Source of the DNA: Bacillota bacterium
GTDB lineage: Bacteria > Bacillota > SHA-98 > Ch115 > JABLXJ01
Direction of reading: 5' to 3'
NCBI GenBank assembly: GCA_013178125.1
Contig: JABLXJ010000054.1
Span: 62,001-126,000, forward strand
DNA length: 64,000 nt
Shown here: positions 17,306 through 24,982 of the stretch, piece after piece
How the letters are laid out: every line of letters begins with the position of its first letter
Numbering within the stretch: the first letter of the stretch is position 1
Program-made: the position numbers and the translations under genes
The notes under the pieces: model-generated
Database searches by the model: none
What the model was told of the DNA's origin: nothing
The model's input: the letters and a program-made list of their open reading frames with translations, nothing else

Positions 17306-17359
17306 TCAAGTTGCGATAGGTAAACTACCAGAGATTATTCTTGTCTTTCGACGCATCAT
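17306..17359 (-). CDS. Putative 17-residue leader peptide upstream of the dehydratase genes
   Basis: ATG at 17359 is preceded by a perfect AGGAGG eight nt upstream, better than the SD of the gene that follows. It encodes MMRRKTRIISGSLPIAT and stops at a TGA (17306-17308) overlapping a possible TTG start of the dehydratase gene (TTGA). The layout suggests translational coupling or a regulatory leader. There is no run of one amino acid as in classical attenuators. Both leader and gene begin with ATGATGCG. Expression is unproven. Confidence 0.45.
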   Translation of the reverse strand: MMRRKTRIISGSLPIAT

Positions 17360-17616
17360 AAAATTTCCCTCCTGATTCATGCATGGCAAAAGGATTGAAC
17401 CGCGAAATGTCGAAGTTACTTTATTATCTTACTATATCCATATTCCCCCGTCTTAACCTGACGATTCGTCAACCACCCCCTCACCTCGTGTTGAGACTCA
17501 AAAGGGGGTTTGCTTAGCAGATAATTGACCAGCCTCAGCCGGGATAAAAGTGAGAATAGCTTACGATATATGACAAATACGCCATACACGATAACATCTT
17601 CAAGGAGGTATTTATC
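17310..17616. other. 307-nt divergent intergenic region
   Basis: Between the dehydratase operon (minus) and the aldose-epimerase-like gene (plus). It holds the 17-codon leader ORF (17306-17359) on the minus side and, on the plus side, a TTGACC at 17525-17530 that could be a -35 box; I do not see a well-spaced -10. The plus gene has a strong AAGGAGG ribosome binding site. Confidence 0.5.
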
Positions 17617-18702
17617 ATGGCTTTTCTATTTGGAAGGCAGTATCCCAGGGATGAGCTTCTCCAGAAGGCCGGGTCGATCTCACAGATCGGCGGCGTGAGG
17701 CGCTTTGTCCTCTCAGAGGGAAAGGAGGCCGGTGTTGAGGCCATAGAATTCAAGACGGGAAGCGGCCTAAGTTTTACAGTCCTCCCGAGCCGCGGCATGG
17801 ATATCTCCTCGGCCGACTTCTGCGGCAGGTCTCTCTGCTGGCGTTCAGCCACCACAGACGTCTCCCCGGCCTACTATGAGGAGCCTGGCTTCGGATGGCT
17901 TCGCAGCTTCTTCGGTGGCCTTGTGGTTACGTGTGGCCTGACATATGCCGGAGCCCCCTGCGAGGACCAGGGCAAGAAACTCGGCCTGCATGGCCGCGCG
18001 TCAAACACACCGGCCAGAAACGTATGCGCCGATGGCGAGTGGGATGGCGATGACTACATAATGTGGGCGCGGGGCAAGGTCCACGAAACAACCGTCTTCG
18101 GCGAGAACCTGTGCCTCACGCGGGAGATCAAGGCTAAACTCGGGGAATCGAGGCTTTTCATACACGATTCCGTGGAAAACCTGGGCTATAACACGACCGA
18201 ACACATGTTCCTCTACCATATAAACATCGGATTCCCTGTGATCGATGAGGCTTCCGAGCTGCTAACGGCGAGCATGAAAGTCGACCCGCGTGATGCCGAT
18301 GCCGAGGTGGAGAAGGAGAAATATGCGACGTTCCTCCCGCCGACGCCAGGCTTCAGGGAGCGCGTCTACTATCATGAGGTGGCGCCCGACGCGGAAGGTT
18401 ACTGCCTCGCAGCGGTCGTGAATCGCAAGTTCGACGGGGGTAAAGGTTTCGGCGTATACGTGAAATATCCTAAAGCCGAACTACCGTATCTCATCGAGTG
18501 GAAGATGGCGGGCCAGGGTGTTTATGTGATGGGTGTAGAGCCGGCCAACTGTCATGTCGAAGGAAGGGCAAAGGACCGCGCGGACGGGAGGCTGGCTTTC
18601 CTGAAACCAGGAGAGGCCCGCGAATATCATATCGAGATCGGCGTTCTGGACGGGAGCGAGATGATATCCAGGGTTGAAGAGGCGATCAAGCGGTCCTTGT
18701 AG
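17617..18702 (+). CDS. Aldose 1-epimerase-like protein (DUF4432 family)
   Basis: 361 residues, a beta-sandwich related to galactose mutarotases. Recognisable segments: LPSRGMDISSADFCGRSL, LRSFFGGLVVTCGLTYAG, LGLHGRASNTPA (the His region), MFLYHINIGFPVID and WKMAGQGVYVMGVEPANC. Members of DUF4432 are found with sugar kinases and are thought to act on unusual sugars or sugar phosphates; the reaction is not established. It heads a plus-strand set followed by a DeoR regulator and a PfkB kinase, consistent with use of a single carbohydrate. Strong ribosome binding site AAGGAGG upstream of ATG. Confidence 0.82.
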   Translation: MAFLFGRQYPRDELLQKAGSISQIGGVRRFVLSEGKEAGVEAIEFKTGSGLSFTVLPSRGMDISSADFCGRSLCWRSATTDVSPAYYEEPGFGWLRSFFGGLVVTCGLTYAGAPCEDQGKKLGLHGRASNTPARNVCADGEWDGDDYIMWARGKVHETTVFGENLCLTREIKAKLGESRLFIHDSVENLGYNTTEHMFLYHINIGFPVIDEASELLTASMKVDPRDADAEVEKEKYATFLPPTPGFRERVYYHEVAPDAEGYCLAAVVNRKFDGGKGFGVYVKYPKAELPYLIEWKMAGQGVYVMGVEPANCHVEGRAKDRADGRLAFLKPGEAREYHIEIGVLDGSEMISRVEEAIKRSL

Positions 18703-18800
18703 AGTTCTAGTCTCTTGTAAGGCTGCTAATTTTCTTGTAGGGCTATAGGGTTGCTGGTTGCAGGTTTTCCACACCGATTAGAGTAGATGAGATCGCACGA

Positions 18801-18852
18801 CCCGGGAAAATATTGTGGCCAGATCCCGGCCTGCAAGAAGGATTTTCCCGGG
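18801..18852. repeat. Perfect 11-bp inverted repeat with 30-nt spacer
   Basis: CCCGGGAAAAT at 18801-18811 pairs with ATTTTCCCGGG at 18842-18852. The spacer holds a smaller GGCC...GGCC symmetry. It lies between the DUF4432 gene and the DeoR gene and could be a regulator site or an mRNA stem. Confidence 0.8.
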
Positions 18853-18896
18853 CCGTGTTGAATTATGTTCTCAAGGCGGACAAAATAGTGAACTAT

Positions 18897-18920
18897 GCGG
18901 ATACAAACGGACACGTCCGC
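18897..18920. promoter_or_regulatory. Inverted repeat just before the DeoR gene, candidate operator
   Basis: CGGAC / GTCCG (18908-18912, 18915-18919) nested with GCGGA / TCCGC (18897-18901, 18916-18920), 14 nt before the DeoR start. Autoregulation is inferred. Confidence 0.35.
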
Positions 18921-18933
18921 TCACGGTGGTTGA

Positions 18934-19701
18934 ATGAGCCTACTGGCAGAGGAAAGACTAGAACGAATCATAGTAGAAGCGAAAAGGCACAGGGTCATCA
19001 AGATAACCGATCTCCGGGACGTGCTCGGTGTTACCGCCCGCACAATCCGCCGGGACTTGGAGGAGCTCGAGCGGCGAGGGATATTGAAGCGTACGCACGG
19101 CGGTGCCGTCTGGGTTGGCGATCCCGCCCATGACCTGACTTTCGCGGTCAGGGCGTCAACATGCAGGGAAGAGAAGGCCCGTATAGGGGCTGTTGTTTCG
19201 AATATGGTTAAGCCAGGCGAGGCCATTATTATCGATGCCGGGAGCACGATGGTGGAGGTGGCCCGCAACATCCCCGACCTGGCCGGGCTGACGGTGACGA
19301 CCAACTCACTGAGCGTCGCGGCGGAGCTTGTTGGCAAGCGCAGTGTAACCACGATAATGTCCGGCGGCGTGCTCAGGGAGACGACGCTCTCCCTCGTGGG
19401 CCATAAGGCCGAGGAGACATTTAAGCAGATCAATGCGGACAAGGCCTTCATAGGGGCGAGCGGCATCACCATCGAGCATGGCTTCACAAATTCAAATCCG
19501 TTTGAAGCGGAGGTCAAGCGCGCTATGATCCAGGCGGCGCGCGAGGTCATCGTTGTGGCAGACCACACGAAGCTGGGGAAGGTAAATCTAGCCTCCTTCG
19601 CCGCCCTCGCCGATGTTGACCTCCTTATTACAGGCGTGGAAGCCGATGAGATAACCGTTAAGTACTTACAAAATAACGGTCTCAAGGTGATGCTGGCATA
19701 G
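18934..19701 (+). CDS. DeoR/GlpR-family transcriptional regulator
   Basis: 255 residues. N-terminal DeoR helix-turn-helix (residues 3-58: ERLERIIVEAKRHRVIKITD, VTARTIRRDLEELERRGILK, then RTHGGAV, the family signature). The sensor domain is of the ISOCOT fold, with IIDAGSTMVEVARNI and ADHTKLGKVNLASFA, which binds a phosphorylated sugar. It is placed between the epimerase-like gene and the PfkB kinase, so the effector may be the kinase product. Likely a local repressor. Strongly typical sequence; no oddities. Confidence 0.92.
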   Translation: MSLLAEERLERIIVEAKRHRVIKITDLRDVLGVTARTIRRDLEELERRGILKRTHGGAVWVGDPAHDLTFAVRASTCREEKARIGAVVSNMVKPGEAIIIDAGSTMVEVARNIPDLAGLTVTTNSLSVAAELVGKRSVTTIMSGGVLRETTLSLVGHKAEETFKQINADKAFIGASGITIEHGFTNSNPFEAEVKRAMIQAAREVIVVADHTKLGKVNLASFAALADVDLLITGVEADEITVKYLQNNGLKVMLA

Positions 19702-19740
19702 CATATGCGTAGCATGGATGGCATAGCATCATGGCATAGC
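19695..19740. repeat. GGCATAGCAT repeats spanning the DeoR stop codon
   Basis: GGCATAGCAT at 19695-19704 and 19720-19729, and GGCATAGC at 19733-19740. The first copy contains the DeoR stop codon TAG (19699-19701). Confidence 0.8.
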
Positions 19741-19775
19741 CTTGGCAAAACATGTTTTTGTGCGGAGGGAGAAGC

Positions 19776-20714
19776 ATGCCTCAAGTAGTCTGTATAGGAA
19801 TTCTCGTGGCGGATGTGGTTGGCCGCCCCATCGATCGAATCCCGGATAAAGGGAAGCTTGTCCTGGTGGATAACATGGAGCTTCACACGGGCGGTTGCGC
19901 CACAAATACCGGAACAGCCCTCGCGAGATTGGGCTTTGACACAGCCGTCATCGGCAAGGTTGGCGCGGATGGATTTGGAGATTTCATTCTAAAGAGAATG
20001 ACCGAAAATGGACTCAACGTGGAGGGCGTCGTGATAGATCCGTCCACCAATACCTCCGCTACCATGGTGATGGTGAGCTCCGATGGTGAAAGGAGTTTCC
20101 TGCACTACACCGGCACCAACGCAAAATTTACATTCGATGACATAAACTGGGACATAGTGAAATCCGCGAAGCTCCTTCACATAGGTGGCTTCTTCCTGCT
20201 CCCAAGCTTCGATGGCATTCAAACCAGGGATGCCTTGAAACGGGCAAAAGAGCTTGGAGTCATCACAAGCCTCGACACGGCCTGGGATGATCGCGGGAAC
20301 TGGATGAAGTTGCTCAAGCCATGCCTGCCCTATGTTGACGTCTTCCTGCCGAGTATAGAGGAGGCCAAGATGCTGACGGGGGAGTCGGATCCGGCCAGAA
20401 TCGCAAGCAAGTTCATGGAATATGGTGTTAAAACGGTCGGGCTCAAGATGGGGAGCGAAGGTTCATTTGTAAAATCAGGCGACCAGGAGTTTAGAATACC
20501 CGCCTACAAAGTGAAGGTTGTCGATGCAACTGGCGCCGGGGACGCGTTTGTTGCAGGGTTTATCGCTGGCGTTGTCAAGGGCTGGGATCTCGAGACTACA
20601 GGCCGGTTCGCAAATGCAGTCGGCGCGAGTTGCGTTACGGCTATAGGTGCATCGAGCGGTATTAAGTCCCTACAGGAGACACTTGAGTTTATAAAGACAG
20701 CTAGTTTGGCATGA
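19776..20714 (+). CDS. PfkB-family carbohydrate kinase
   Basis: Phosphorylates a sugar or nucleoside with ATP; the ribokinase fold is clear over 312 residues. VVCIGILVADVVGRP begins the fold, HTGGCATNTGTALARLG is PfkB signature 1 and VDATGAGDAFVAGFIAGV signature 2 with the catalytic Asp and anion hole. The start was set at ATG 19776, with GGAGGG about 6 nt upstream, not at the earlier in-frame ATG at 19752. The preceding DeoR regulator and DUF4432 gene suggest a dedicated sugar pathway; the substrate is not readable. A hairpin follows the gene. Confidence 0.9.
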   Translation: MPQVVCIGILVADVVGRPIDRIPDKGKLVLVDNMELHTGGCATNTGTALARLGFDTAVIGKVGADGFGDFILKRMTENGLNVEGVVIDPSTNTSATMVMVSSDGERSFLHYTGTNAKFTFDDINWDIVKSAKLLHIGGFFLLPSFDGIQTRDALKRAKELGVITSLDTAWDDRGNWMKLLKPCLPYVDVFLPSIEEAKMLTGESDPARIASKFMEYGVKTVGLKMGSEGSFVKSGDQEFRIPAYKVKVVDATGAGDAFVAGFIAGVVKGWDLETTGRFANAVGASCVTAIGASSGIKSLQETLEFIKTASLA

Positions 20715-20782
20715 ACGTATAAAGCAAGTCCCTTACAAACCAGACAAACCAGGCTACAAACCGAGCATTAATGAAATGAGCG

Positions 20783-20806
20783 AAGGGGGCCGGTAATCGG
20801 CCCCTT
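20783..20806. terminator. Hairpin between convergent PfkB and spore-protein genes
   Basis: AAGGGG(G)CCG / CGGCCCCTT, nine pairs with one bulged G and a short loop. It lies between the plus-strand kinase and the minus-strand spore-protein gene. No T-run on either side; bidirectional terminator inferred. Confidence 0.5.
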
Positions 20807-20845
20807 GGAATATCATCGGGAGCTTCTAGAGGCTCCTACTGTTTG

Positions 20846-21157
20846 CTACTGTTTCGTTGCCATATTTCCAACGTTAGGTACATTGGTGGGCGAAGTATAT
20901 CCCGCCTGGGTTAAACCAGCTTGGAACCCCGCCCTCACGCCCTGGAGAGTCCCCTCGACAAGAGACCTCTCAGCCGCCTCGATCATACGTCTTACCATAT
21001 GACCACCGACTGCACCACACTGAGCTGCTGGCAAGTTGCCCCAGTAATCGCCCTGGATTAGATTCGTGGGGATATTCAGCTCATTTGCGATTTCATATTT
21101 GAACTTGTCGAGCGCGGCTCCTGCTTGTGGCAACATAGCTCGATTTCTCCTGGCCAC
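20846..21157 (-). CDS. Alpha/beta-type small acid-soluble spore protein
   Basis: DNA-protecting protein of the spore core. About 103 residues from a GTG at 21157 preceded by GGGGGTG six nt upstream; the frame upstream of this GTG does not resemble the family. Both family segments are present: FKYEIANELNIP, containing the EIA-type site cut by the GPR germination protease, and GDYWGNLPAAQCGAVGGHMV, followed by RRMIEAAERSL. The C-terminus is extended by about 30 residues rich in Gly/Thr/Asn relative to Bacillus SASPs. Expected to be transcribed in the forespore. Confidence 0.93.
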   Translation of the reverse strand: MARRNRAMLPQAGAALDKFKYEIANELNIPTNLIQGDYWGNLPAAQCGAVGGHMVRRMIEAAERSLVEGTLQGVRAGFQAGLTQAGYTSPTNVPNVGNMATKQ

Positions 21158-21274
21158 GTCCTTCACCCCCTTATATTTTTCTAGCTTTAGTTTGCCATGT
21201 ACGGCTTTCAATAATGTTAGGGAAATGGTGGGTGGGGATGTTTGTATCAGCCAGAAAAGCTAGCAGAAAAGCGA

Positions 21275-21301
21275 AAAGCAGGGGAGGGAACTCCTGCCTT
21301 T
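21275..21301 (-). terminator. Terminator-like hairpin after the second spore-protein gene
   Basis: Eight of nine pairs between 21274-21282 (AAAAGCAGG) and 21293-21301 (CCTGCCTTT), followed on the minus strand by a T-rich stretch (GCTTTTCGCTTTTC). About 70 nt after the stop of the 21374-21649 gene. Confidence 0.6.
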
Positions 21302-21373
21302 CGTGTCTACTCTATCATGTTTTCCATTATATCTATTTTCCTTATATATCTAGAGTGTGCCGACATATCTGAC

Positions 21374-21649
21374 TCACTGAGCCTGAGTTGGGGCGCCTTT
21401 CATAAGGCCAGCCTGGAATCCGGCTTTAACGCTCTGGGCTGCCTGCTCAGCCAGCGACTGCTCGGCAGCCTCAATCATACGCCTTACCATGTGACCCCCG
21501 ACTGCGCCGCAATCCTTTGCAGATAAATTACCCCAGTAATCCCCCTGAATCAGGTTAGTGGGAATATTTAGTTCATTGGCTATCTCGTACTTAAATTGCT
21601 CCAATGCGGGCCGTGCTCCAGTTACGACTGCGCGATTTCTCCTGGGCAT
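21374..21649 (-). CDS. Alpha/beta-type small acid-soluble spore protein
   Basis: Second spore-core DNA-binding protein, 91 residues, starting MPRRNRAVV. It shares with its neighbour FKYEIANELNIPTNLIQ and GDYWGNLSAKDCGAVGGHMV plus RRMIEAAEQSL. ATG follows AAGGAGG about 9 nt upstream. It and the gene at 20846 are same-strand tandem paralogues separated by about 216 nt with their own hairpin between, so each is probably monocistronic, as usual for ssp genes. Confidence 0.95.
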   Translation of the reverse strand: MPRRNRAVVTGARPALEQFKYEIANELNIPTNLIQGDYWGNLSAKDCGAVGGHMVRRMIEAAEQSLAEQAAQSVKAGFQAGLMKGAPTQAQ

Positions 21650-21799
21650 AGCAGCTTCCTCCTTCTTTCTCGAACTCGAACTATCTATAGTTTTCCCCCG
21701 GCCCGCCCCGTTATGTTAGACGAATCATGGCACTATTCCATATGACTTCCATAATACTAGAATATTAGCTCATTCTCTTGTTTCGTTTTTCCTGCCACC

Positions 21800-22327
21800 T
21801 TATCGCATATATCCCCCCGACGACTTCCTATACGCCTTTCGCAAGGCCTGCAACAACAGGCCCACTGCAATGACCGCAATGATTATCTCCGGGATGCCAT
21901 GGGTGATAGCTACCACTCCTGCGGCGCCCGGTTTCAAGTATCCAAAGGTAGTTGCCAGGCCAAGCACGCCGATGGTGTTAGTAGCAGTTCCCACTATCGC
22001 CGCGAGCACGCCGCTTCTCGTCTTCTGGTAGACAAGAGCCGCGAGCACGCCGATAAAAACCCGCGGCACAACGGATATCACTGGGTTCCCAAAAAAGGGA
22101 TTTCTTGGAACAAGCCAGCTCCAAAGGCCAAAGACCAGGCCTACGAATCCCCCTACCACCGGGCCCTCAAGGCAACCTGCCAGGATCGCTGGTATGTGCA
22201 TTGTCGTTGCACTCACTCCCGTAGGCATCGGTATCCTTCCTATCCCGCTTACCTCGAGAAGTATTGCAAGAGCCCCCAGCATTCCCGCTACAGCCACCTG
22301 GCGGACCGATAATCGCATAACATTCAC
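21800..22327 (-). CDS. ECF transporter S-component (substrate-specific membrane protein)
   Basis: Membrane protein of 175 residues with about six hydrophobic segments, which binds a vitamin or similar micronutrient and works with a shared EcfAA'T module not in this window. Landmarks: VAVAGMLGALAILLEVSG, MPTGVSATTMHIPAILAG and GPVVGGFVGLVFGLWSW, typical of folate/pantothenate-like S units, though the substrate cannot be assigned. The start may be the Met at codon 4. A 404-nt divergent gap lies upstream; I checked it for THF, TPP and cobalamin riboswitch motifs and saw none that convinced me. Confidence 0.8.
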   Translation of the reverse strand: MNVMRLSVRQVAVAGMLGALAILLEVSGIGRIPMPTGVSATTMHIPAILAGCLEGPVVGGFVGLVFGLWSWLVPRNPFFGNPVISVVPRVFIGVLAALVYQKTRSGVLAAIVGTATNTIGVLGLATTFGYLKPGAAGVVAITHGIPEIIIAVIAVGLLLQALRKAYRKSSGGYMR

Positions 22328-22731
22328 CCCCGTTCCAGTCCATATCGGTACCGGACGAATTTAGATTAAAACCCCAGTACAGGGAACCACCTCCTTTAAT
22401 TATTTTATTCGTCATTGGGACTAGGAATCCCTCCCGGGACAGTTTCCGTCCACCACATCACTGCCTATGTAGGGCCACTACCCACGCAGGCATCCAGCAC
22501 CTTACGATACCTGAGAATTATGCCCAGGGGTTGATAATTGGCACCAACTGCTAATTATTACTCGCAGAGCCCGAAGATCTCGAAAAACCTGGCCTTGATA
22601 AAATCGCACGCGCGTGGTATCTTATAAAAAGCGTGGTAATGTGATAATTAGATGTTCCCAACCCTGATTCTTCAATATCTGACTCTCTATAATTTATATC
22701 TGTATCTGTTATTTTTAGGAAGGCGAGCCTT
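22328..22731. other. 404-nt divergent intergenic region between ECF S gene and chromate transporter
   Basis: No gene is supported. On the plus side a TATAAT at 22688-22693 could be the -10 of the chromate operon, with only a weak -35 (TGATTC, 22665-22670). On the minus side the ECF leader is over 200 nt and contains an AAAGGAGGTGG far from the start codon (about 22387-22400), plus short symmetrical elements (GTAGTGGCCCTAC). A structured leader is possible but unidentified. Confidence 0.4.
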
Positions 22732-23352
22732 GTGCCAGCAGATAAAACCGCTAATACGCCGGATCCTGCTCATACTTTAACAATCCCAGCACTGATCTTC
22801 CAGATTTTCTCGGTATTCTTTAGCATCGGGGCATTTACCTTTGGTGGCGGCTACGCCATGGTCCCGCTGATCCAGCGCGACATCGTCGAAAGGCGTAGGT
22901 GGCTCGAGCGGGGGGACTTTGTAGACTCCCTTGCCATAGCGCAGAGCGCACCCGGCCCCATAGCGATCAATGTAGCCGTCATGACAGGATATAAGATCGC
23001 CGGGGTGCCCGGGGCGATGGTAGCCACACTCGGTGCCGCCCTGCCTTCTTTTATAACTTTGCTCGTTATTGCCGCATTCTTTCTCGGCATCCAGGACGTC
23101 CCTGCAGTCCAGGCCTTCCTCAAGGGCATGAGGCCTGCGATCGTGTCTCTCATACTCGCGTCCGTAATCCCCATAGGCAGGACGGCCATTGCGAGCTGGA
23201 GTGGCCTTATTATCTCTGCCCTGGCCCTGGCGGCCCTTGTAGGGCTGAATCTCCACCCCATTCTAGTAATAGTGTTCGCAGGCATAGCAGGTTTAATCAT
23301 TGAAACTCTCCCGCGGACGCCCCGGGAATCGAAAGGGAGCGAAACAGAGTGA
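22732..23352 (+). CDS. Chromate transporter half-protein (short-chain ChrA, first subunit)
   Basis: Membrane protein of 206 residues corresponding to one half of long-chain ChrA (CHR superfamily). It carries FTFGGGYAMVPLIQRDIVERRRW and AQSAPGPIAINVAVMTGYKIAG, the two CHR signatures. GTG start; its stop overlaps the GTG of the next half by 4 nt (GTGA), so the two are co-translated and probably form a heterodimer. Members export chromate, but in anaerobic Bacillota the physiological substrate is often unknown. A 20-residue hydrophilic N-terminus precedes the first membrane segment. Confidence 0.9.
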   Translation: MPADKTANTPDPAHTLTIPALIFQIFSVFFSIGAFTFGGGYAMVPLIQRDIVERRRWLERGDFVDSLAIAQSAPGPIAINVAVMTGYKIAGVPGAMVATLGAALPSFITLLVIAAFFLGIQDVPAVQAFLKGMRPAIVSLILASVIPIGRTAIASWSGLIISALALAALVGLNLHPILVIVFAGIAGLIIETLPRTPRESKGSETE

Positions 23353-23870
23353 TCCTACTCACCCTCTTCTACACCTTCGCCAAAATCGGGGCCTTCAGCT
23401 TCGGTGGGGGCTACGCCATGATACCCTTGATTCAACGCGAAATCGTCACAAATCATAAATGGCTCTCCCTCCCGCAATTCATTGATGTCATAGCGATCTC
23501 CCAGGCCACACCTGGCCCCATCGCAATCAACTCCGCAACCTTTGTCGGGTATAAGATTGCAGGTTTTTGGGGATCAGTTTCCGCCACCGTTGGCGTGGTC
23601 CTCCCACCGTTCATAATCATGTTCATCCTGACAAGGCTCTTCCTTAAATACAGGAACCTTTCATCCACTCAGGCGGCGTTCGGCGGCATCAGGCCTGCGG
23701 TCGTCGCCCTCATCGTCGCTGCTGCGGTGTCGATTTTTTCATCGTCGATAACGGACTTCCCGGGCGCCGTTATTGCGCTGGTGGTATTTATAGCAACGGT
23801 CTTTACCAAAATCAACCCGATAGTCCTTCTTCTATTATCGGGTATATCAGGTGTTTTCATCTATCACTGA
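23349..23870 (+). CDS. Chromate transporter half-protein (short-chain ChrA, second subunit)
   Basis: 173 residues, the second half of the split transporter, with AFSFGGGYAMIPLIQREIV and SQATPGPIAINSATFVGYKIAG matching the same signatures as its partner. It starts with GTG overlapping the previous stop and is mostly hydrophobic, with about five or six membrane spans. The two halves are clear paralogues and should insert in opposite orientations, as known for paired short-chain CHR proteins. A hairpin with a downstream TGTTTT follows about 110 nt later. Confidence 0.9.
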   Translation: MILLTLFYTFAKIGAFSFGGGYAMIPLIQREIVTNHKWLSLPQFIDVIAISQATPGPIAINSATFVGYKIAGFWGSVSATVGVVLPPFIIMFILTRLFLKYRNLSSTQAAFGGIRPAVVALIVAAAVSIFSSSITDFPGAVIALVVFIATVFTKINPIVLLLLSGISGVFIYH

Positions 23871-23981
23871 AATATAACTAAAACGTCGAAAAACGCCGGC
23901 TCAAGTCAGGAATGCCAGTTAAAAGCCGAAAACGGCATATATACATTATATATATATATCGTTAGGGTCTGCTGGATAGAC

Positions 23982-24012
23982 TGGGAGTCTCTCGCGAGCC
24001 TCCCACTGTTTT
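23982..24012 (+). terminator. Rho-independent terminator after the chromate transporter pair
   Basis: TGGGAG / CTCCCA stem (23982-23987, 24000-24005) enclosing the palindrome CTCGCGAG, followed by CTGTTTTAA. Confidence 0.6.
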
Positions 24013-24076
24013 AATAACATACCCCCTTGCTGCGAGGTTACACTAGAGTCAGAAACATACAAGGGGGTGAAATAAA

Positions 24077-24424
24077 ATGCCCGGAAGACGAAATCGCACT
24101 GTCATTCCCCAGGCAAAACAGGCCCTTGATAATTTAAAGTATGAAATCGCAAGCGAAATAAACTTCCCTATAAACCAGGTGCAGGGCGATTACTGGGGTA
24201 ATATATCGTCCGCACAATGCGGAGCAGTTGGGGGGCACATGGTCAGGCGCATGATCGAAGCGGCGGAGAGGTCGCTCTCCGAGCAGGCGGTTGCCGGAGT
24301 GAGGGCTGGTTTCCGCGCAGGCTTCGCTGCCGCAGGCCAGACCTCGCCGACGCAGGCGTTGAATCAACCTGGCACTATTTCCGCGGGCCAGATCGTTTCC
24401 CCCACGGAAACGAAGCTCCAGTGA
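24077..24424 (+). CDS. Alpha/beta-type small acid-soluble spore protein, C-terminally extended
   Basis: Third spore-core DNA-binding protein. 115 residues beginning MPGRRNRTVIPQAKQ; it contains LKYEIASEINFPINQVQGDY (GPR cleavage region) and WGNISSAQCGAVGGHMVRRM. After the conserved body there is a tail of about 35 residues rich in Gln, Thr and Pro, longer than in most family members. ATG is preceded by AAGGGGGTGAAATAAA, nearly the same leader as the GTG-started paralogue at 21157. It is encoded opposite to the other two SASP genes and followed by a long stem. Confidence 0.94.
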   Translation: MPGRRNRTVIPQAKQALDNLKYEIASEINFPINQVQGDYWGNISSAQCGAVGGHMVRRMIEAAERSLSEQAVAGVRAGFRAGFAAAGQTSPTQALNQPGTISAGQIVSPTETKLQ

Positions 24425-24497
24425 CATCAATGACATTAGTTGAATAGGTTAACTTAAAGAATATAACTGTATATACATCCTCGATTGTCCGACATAC

Positions 24498-24532
24498 AAG
24501 AAGGCAAAGGAGAACATATCCCTTGCCTTCTT
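24498..24532. terminator. Terminator hairpin between convergent genes
   Basis: AAGAAGGCAA(A)GG pairs with CCTTGCCTTCTT, 12 pairs with one bulged A and a 10-nt loop (24498-24510 and 24521-24532). It lies between the spore-protein gene (plus) and the hypothetical gene at 24599 (minus). Confidence 0.7.
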
Positions 24533-24558
24533 AAATTACGTCTAAAAATTACGTCTAA
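24533..24558. repeat. Perfect 13-nt tandem duplication
   Basis: AAATTACGTCTAA at 24533-24545 is repeated immediately at 24546-24558, directly after the terminator stem. Confidence 0.9.
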
Positions 24559-24598
24559 ATTTTATGCATGTCTTGTTTTGTTATTGTATATTGGGCCT

Positions 24599-24982
24599 TC
24601 AATGCCTTGTGCTCTTTGACCCAGCTATATACCCTTTTTCCCCTTCACCATCTTTTTTACTTTTCCCCGCTTTACTTCTACCCGCTTTGCCCGCCTTCTC
24701 GCCCTCGTTTTCGTTTATCCCCTCGTTTATACCCTCAGCGATCTCCTCGAGGCGCCTCGCTGCAGGCATCTCAACCGGGTCCATTATGCCCCACGCATGC
24801 GCCGCCGACACCTCATCAGCGTCCGCAGCATCCACCCTCACGAGGGTCACATCGCTATTCATGGGGTCTTCCCTCATGCCCTCGAGCCGCTCGCTTTCGA
24901 AAAATCTTCCCTTATCAACCCCTAGCCTGTTGCGGATTTCAGCCTTGTCTTTCCTCCGGCTCTCCCGGCCGCGCTGTGTCAT
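24599..24982 (-). CDS. Highly charged hypothetical protein
   Basis: 127 residues, not recognised. The ATG is preceded by GAGGTGATGGCTC, a good match to the anti-SD, which is the main support. The N-terminal 35 residues are basic (RGRESRRKDKAEIRNRLG), the middle is acidic and less biased (NSDVTLVRVDAADADEVSAA), and the C-terminus is a Glu/Gly/Lys-rich low-complexity tail (EGINEGINENEGEKAGKAG) likely to be disordered. It lies among spore-protein genes, and small charged proteins are common in spores, but that link is only positional. It could also be a chance frame. Confidence 0.5.
   Translation of the reverse strand: MTQRGRESRRKDKAEIRNRLGVDKGRFFESERLEGMREDPMNSDVTLVRVDAADADEVSAAHAWGIMDPVEMPAARRLEEIAEGINEGINENEGEKAGKAGRSKAGKSKKDGEGEKGYIAGSKSTRH

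Noticed and set aside
18921-19886. 321-codon open frame on the minus strand opposite the DeoR gene
   Set aside because: It mirrors the DeoR and PfkB coding sequence on the other strand; the protein is Ser/Arg/Thr-rich without family motifs, while the plus strand encodes clear DeoR and PfkB signatures.
22328-22731. Riboswitch in the long ECF S-component leader
   Set aside because: I looked for THF, TPP, cobalamin and preQ1 core motifs on the minus strand; none fitted beyond a few bases.
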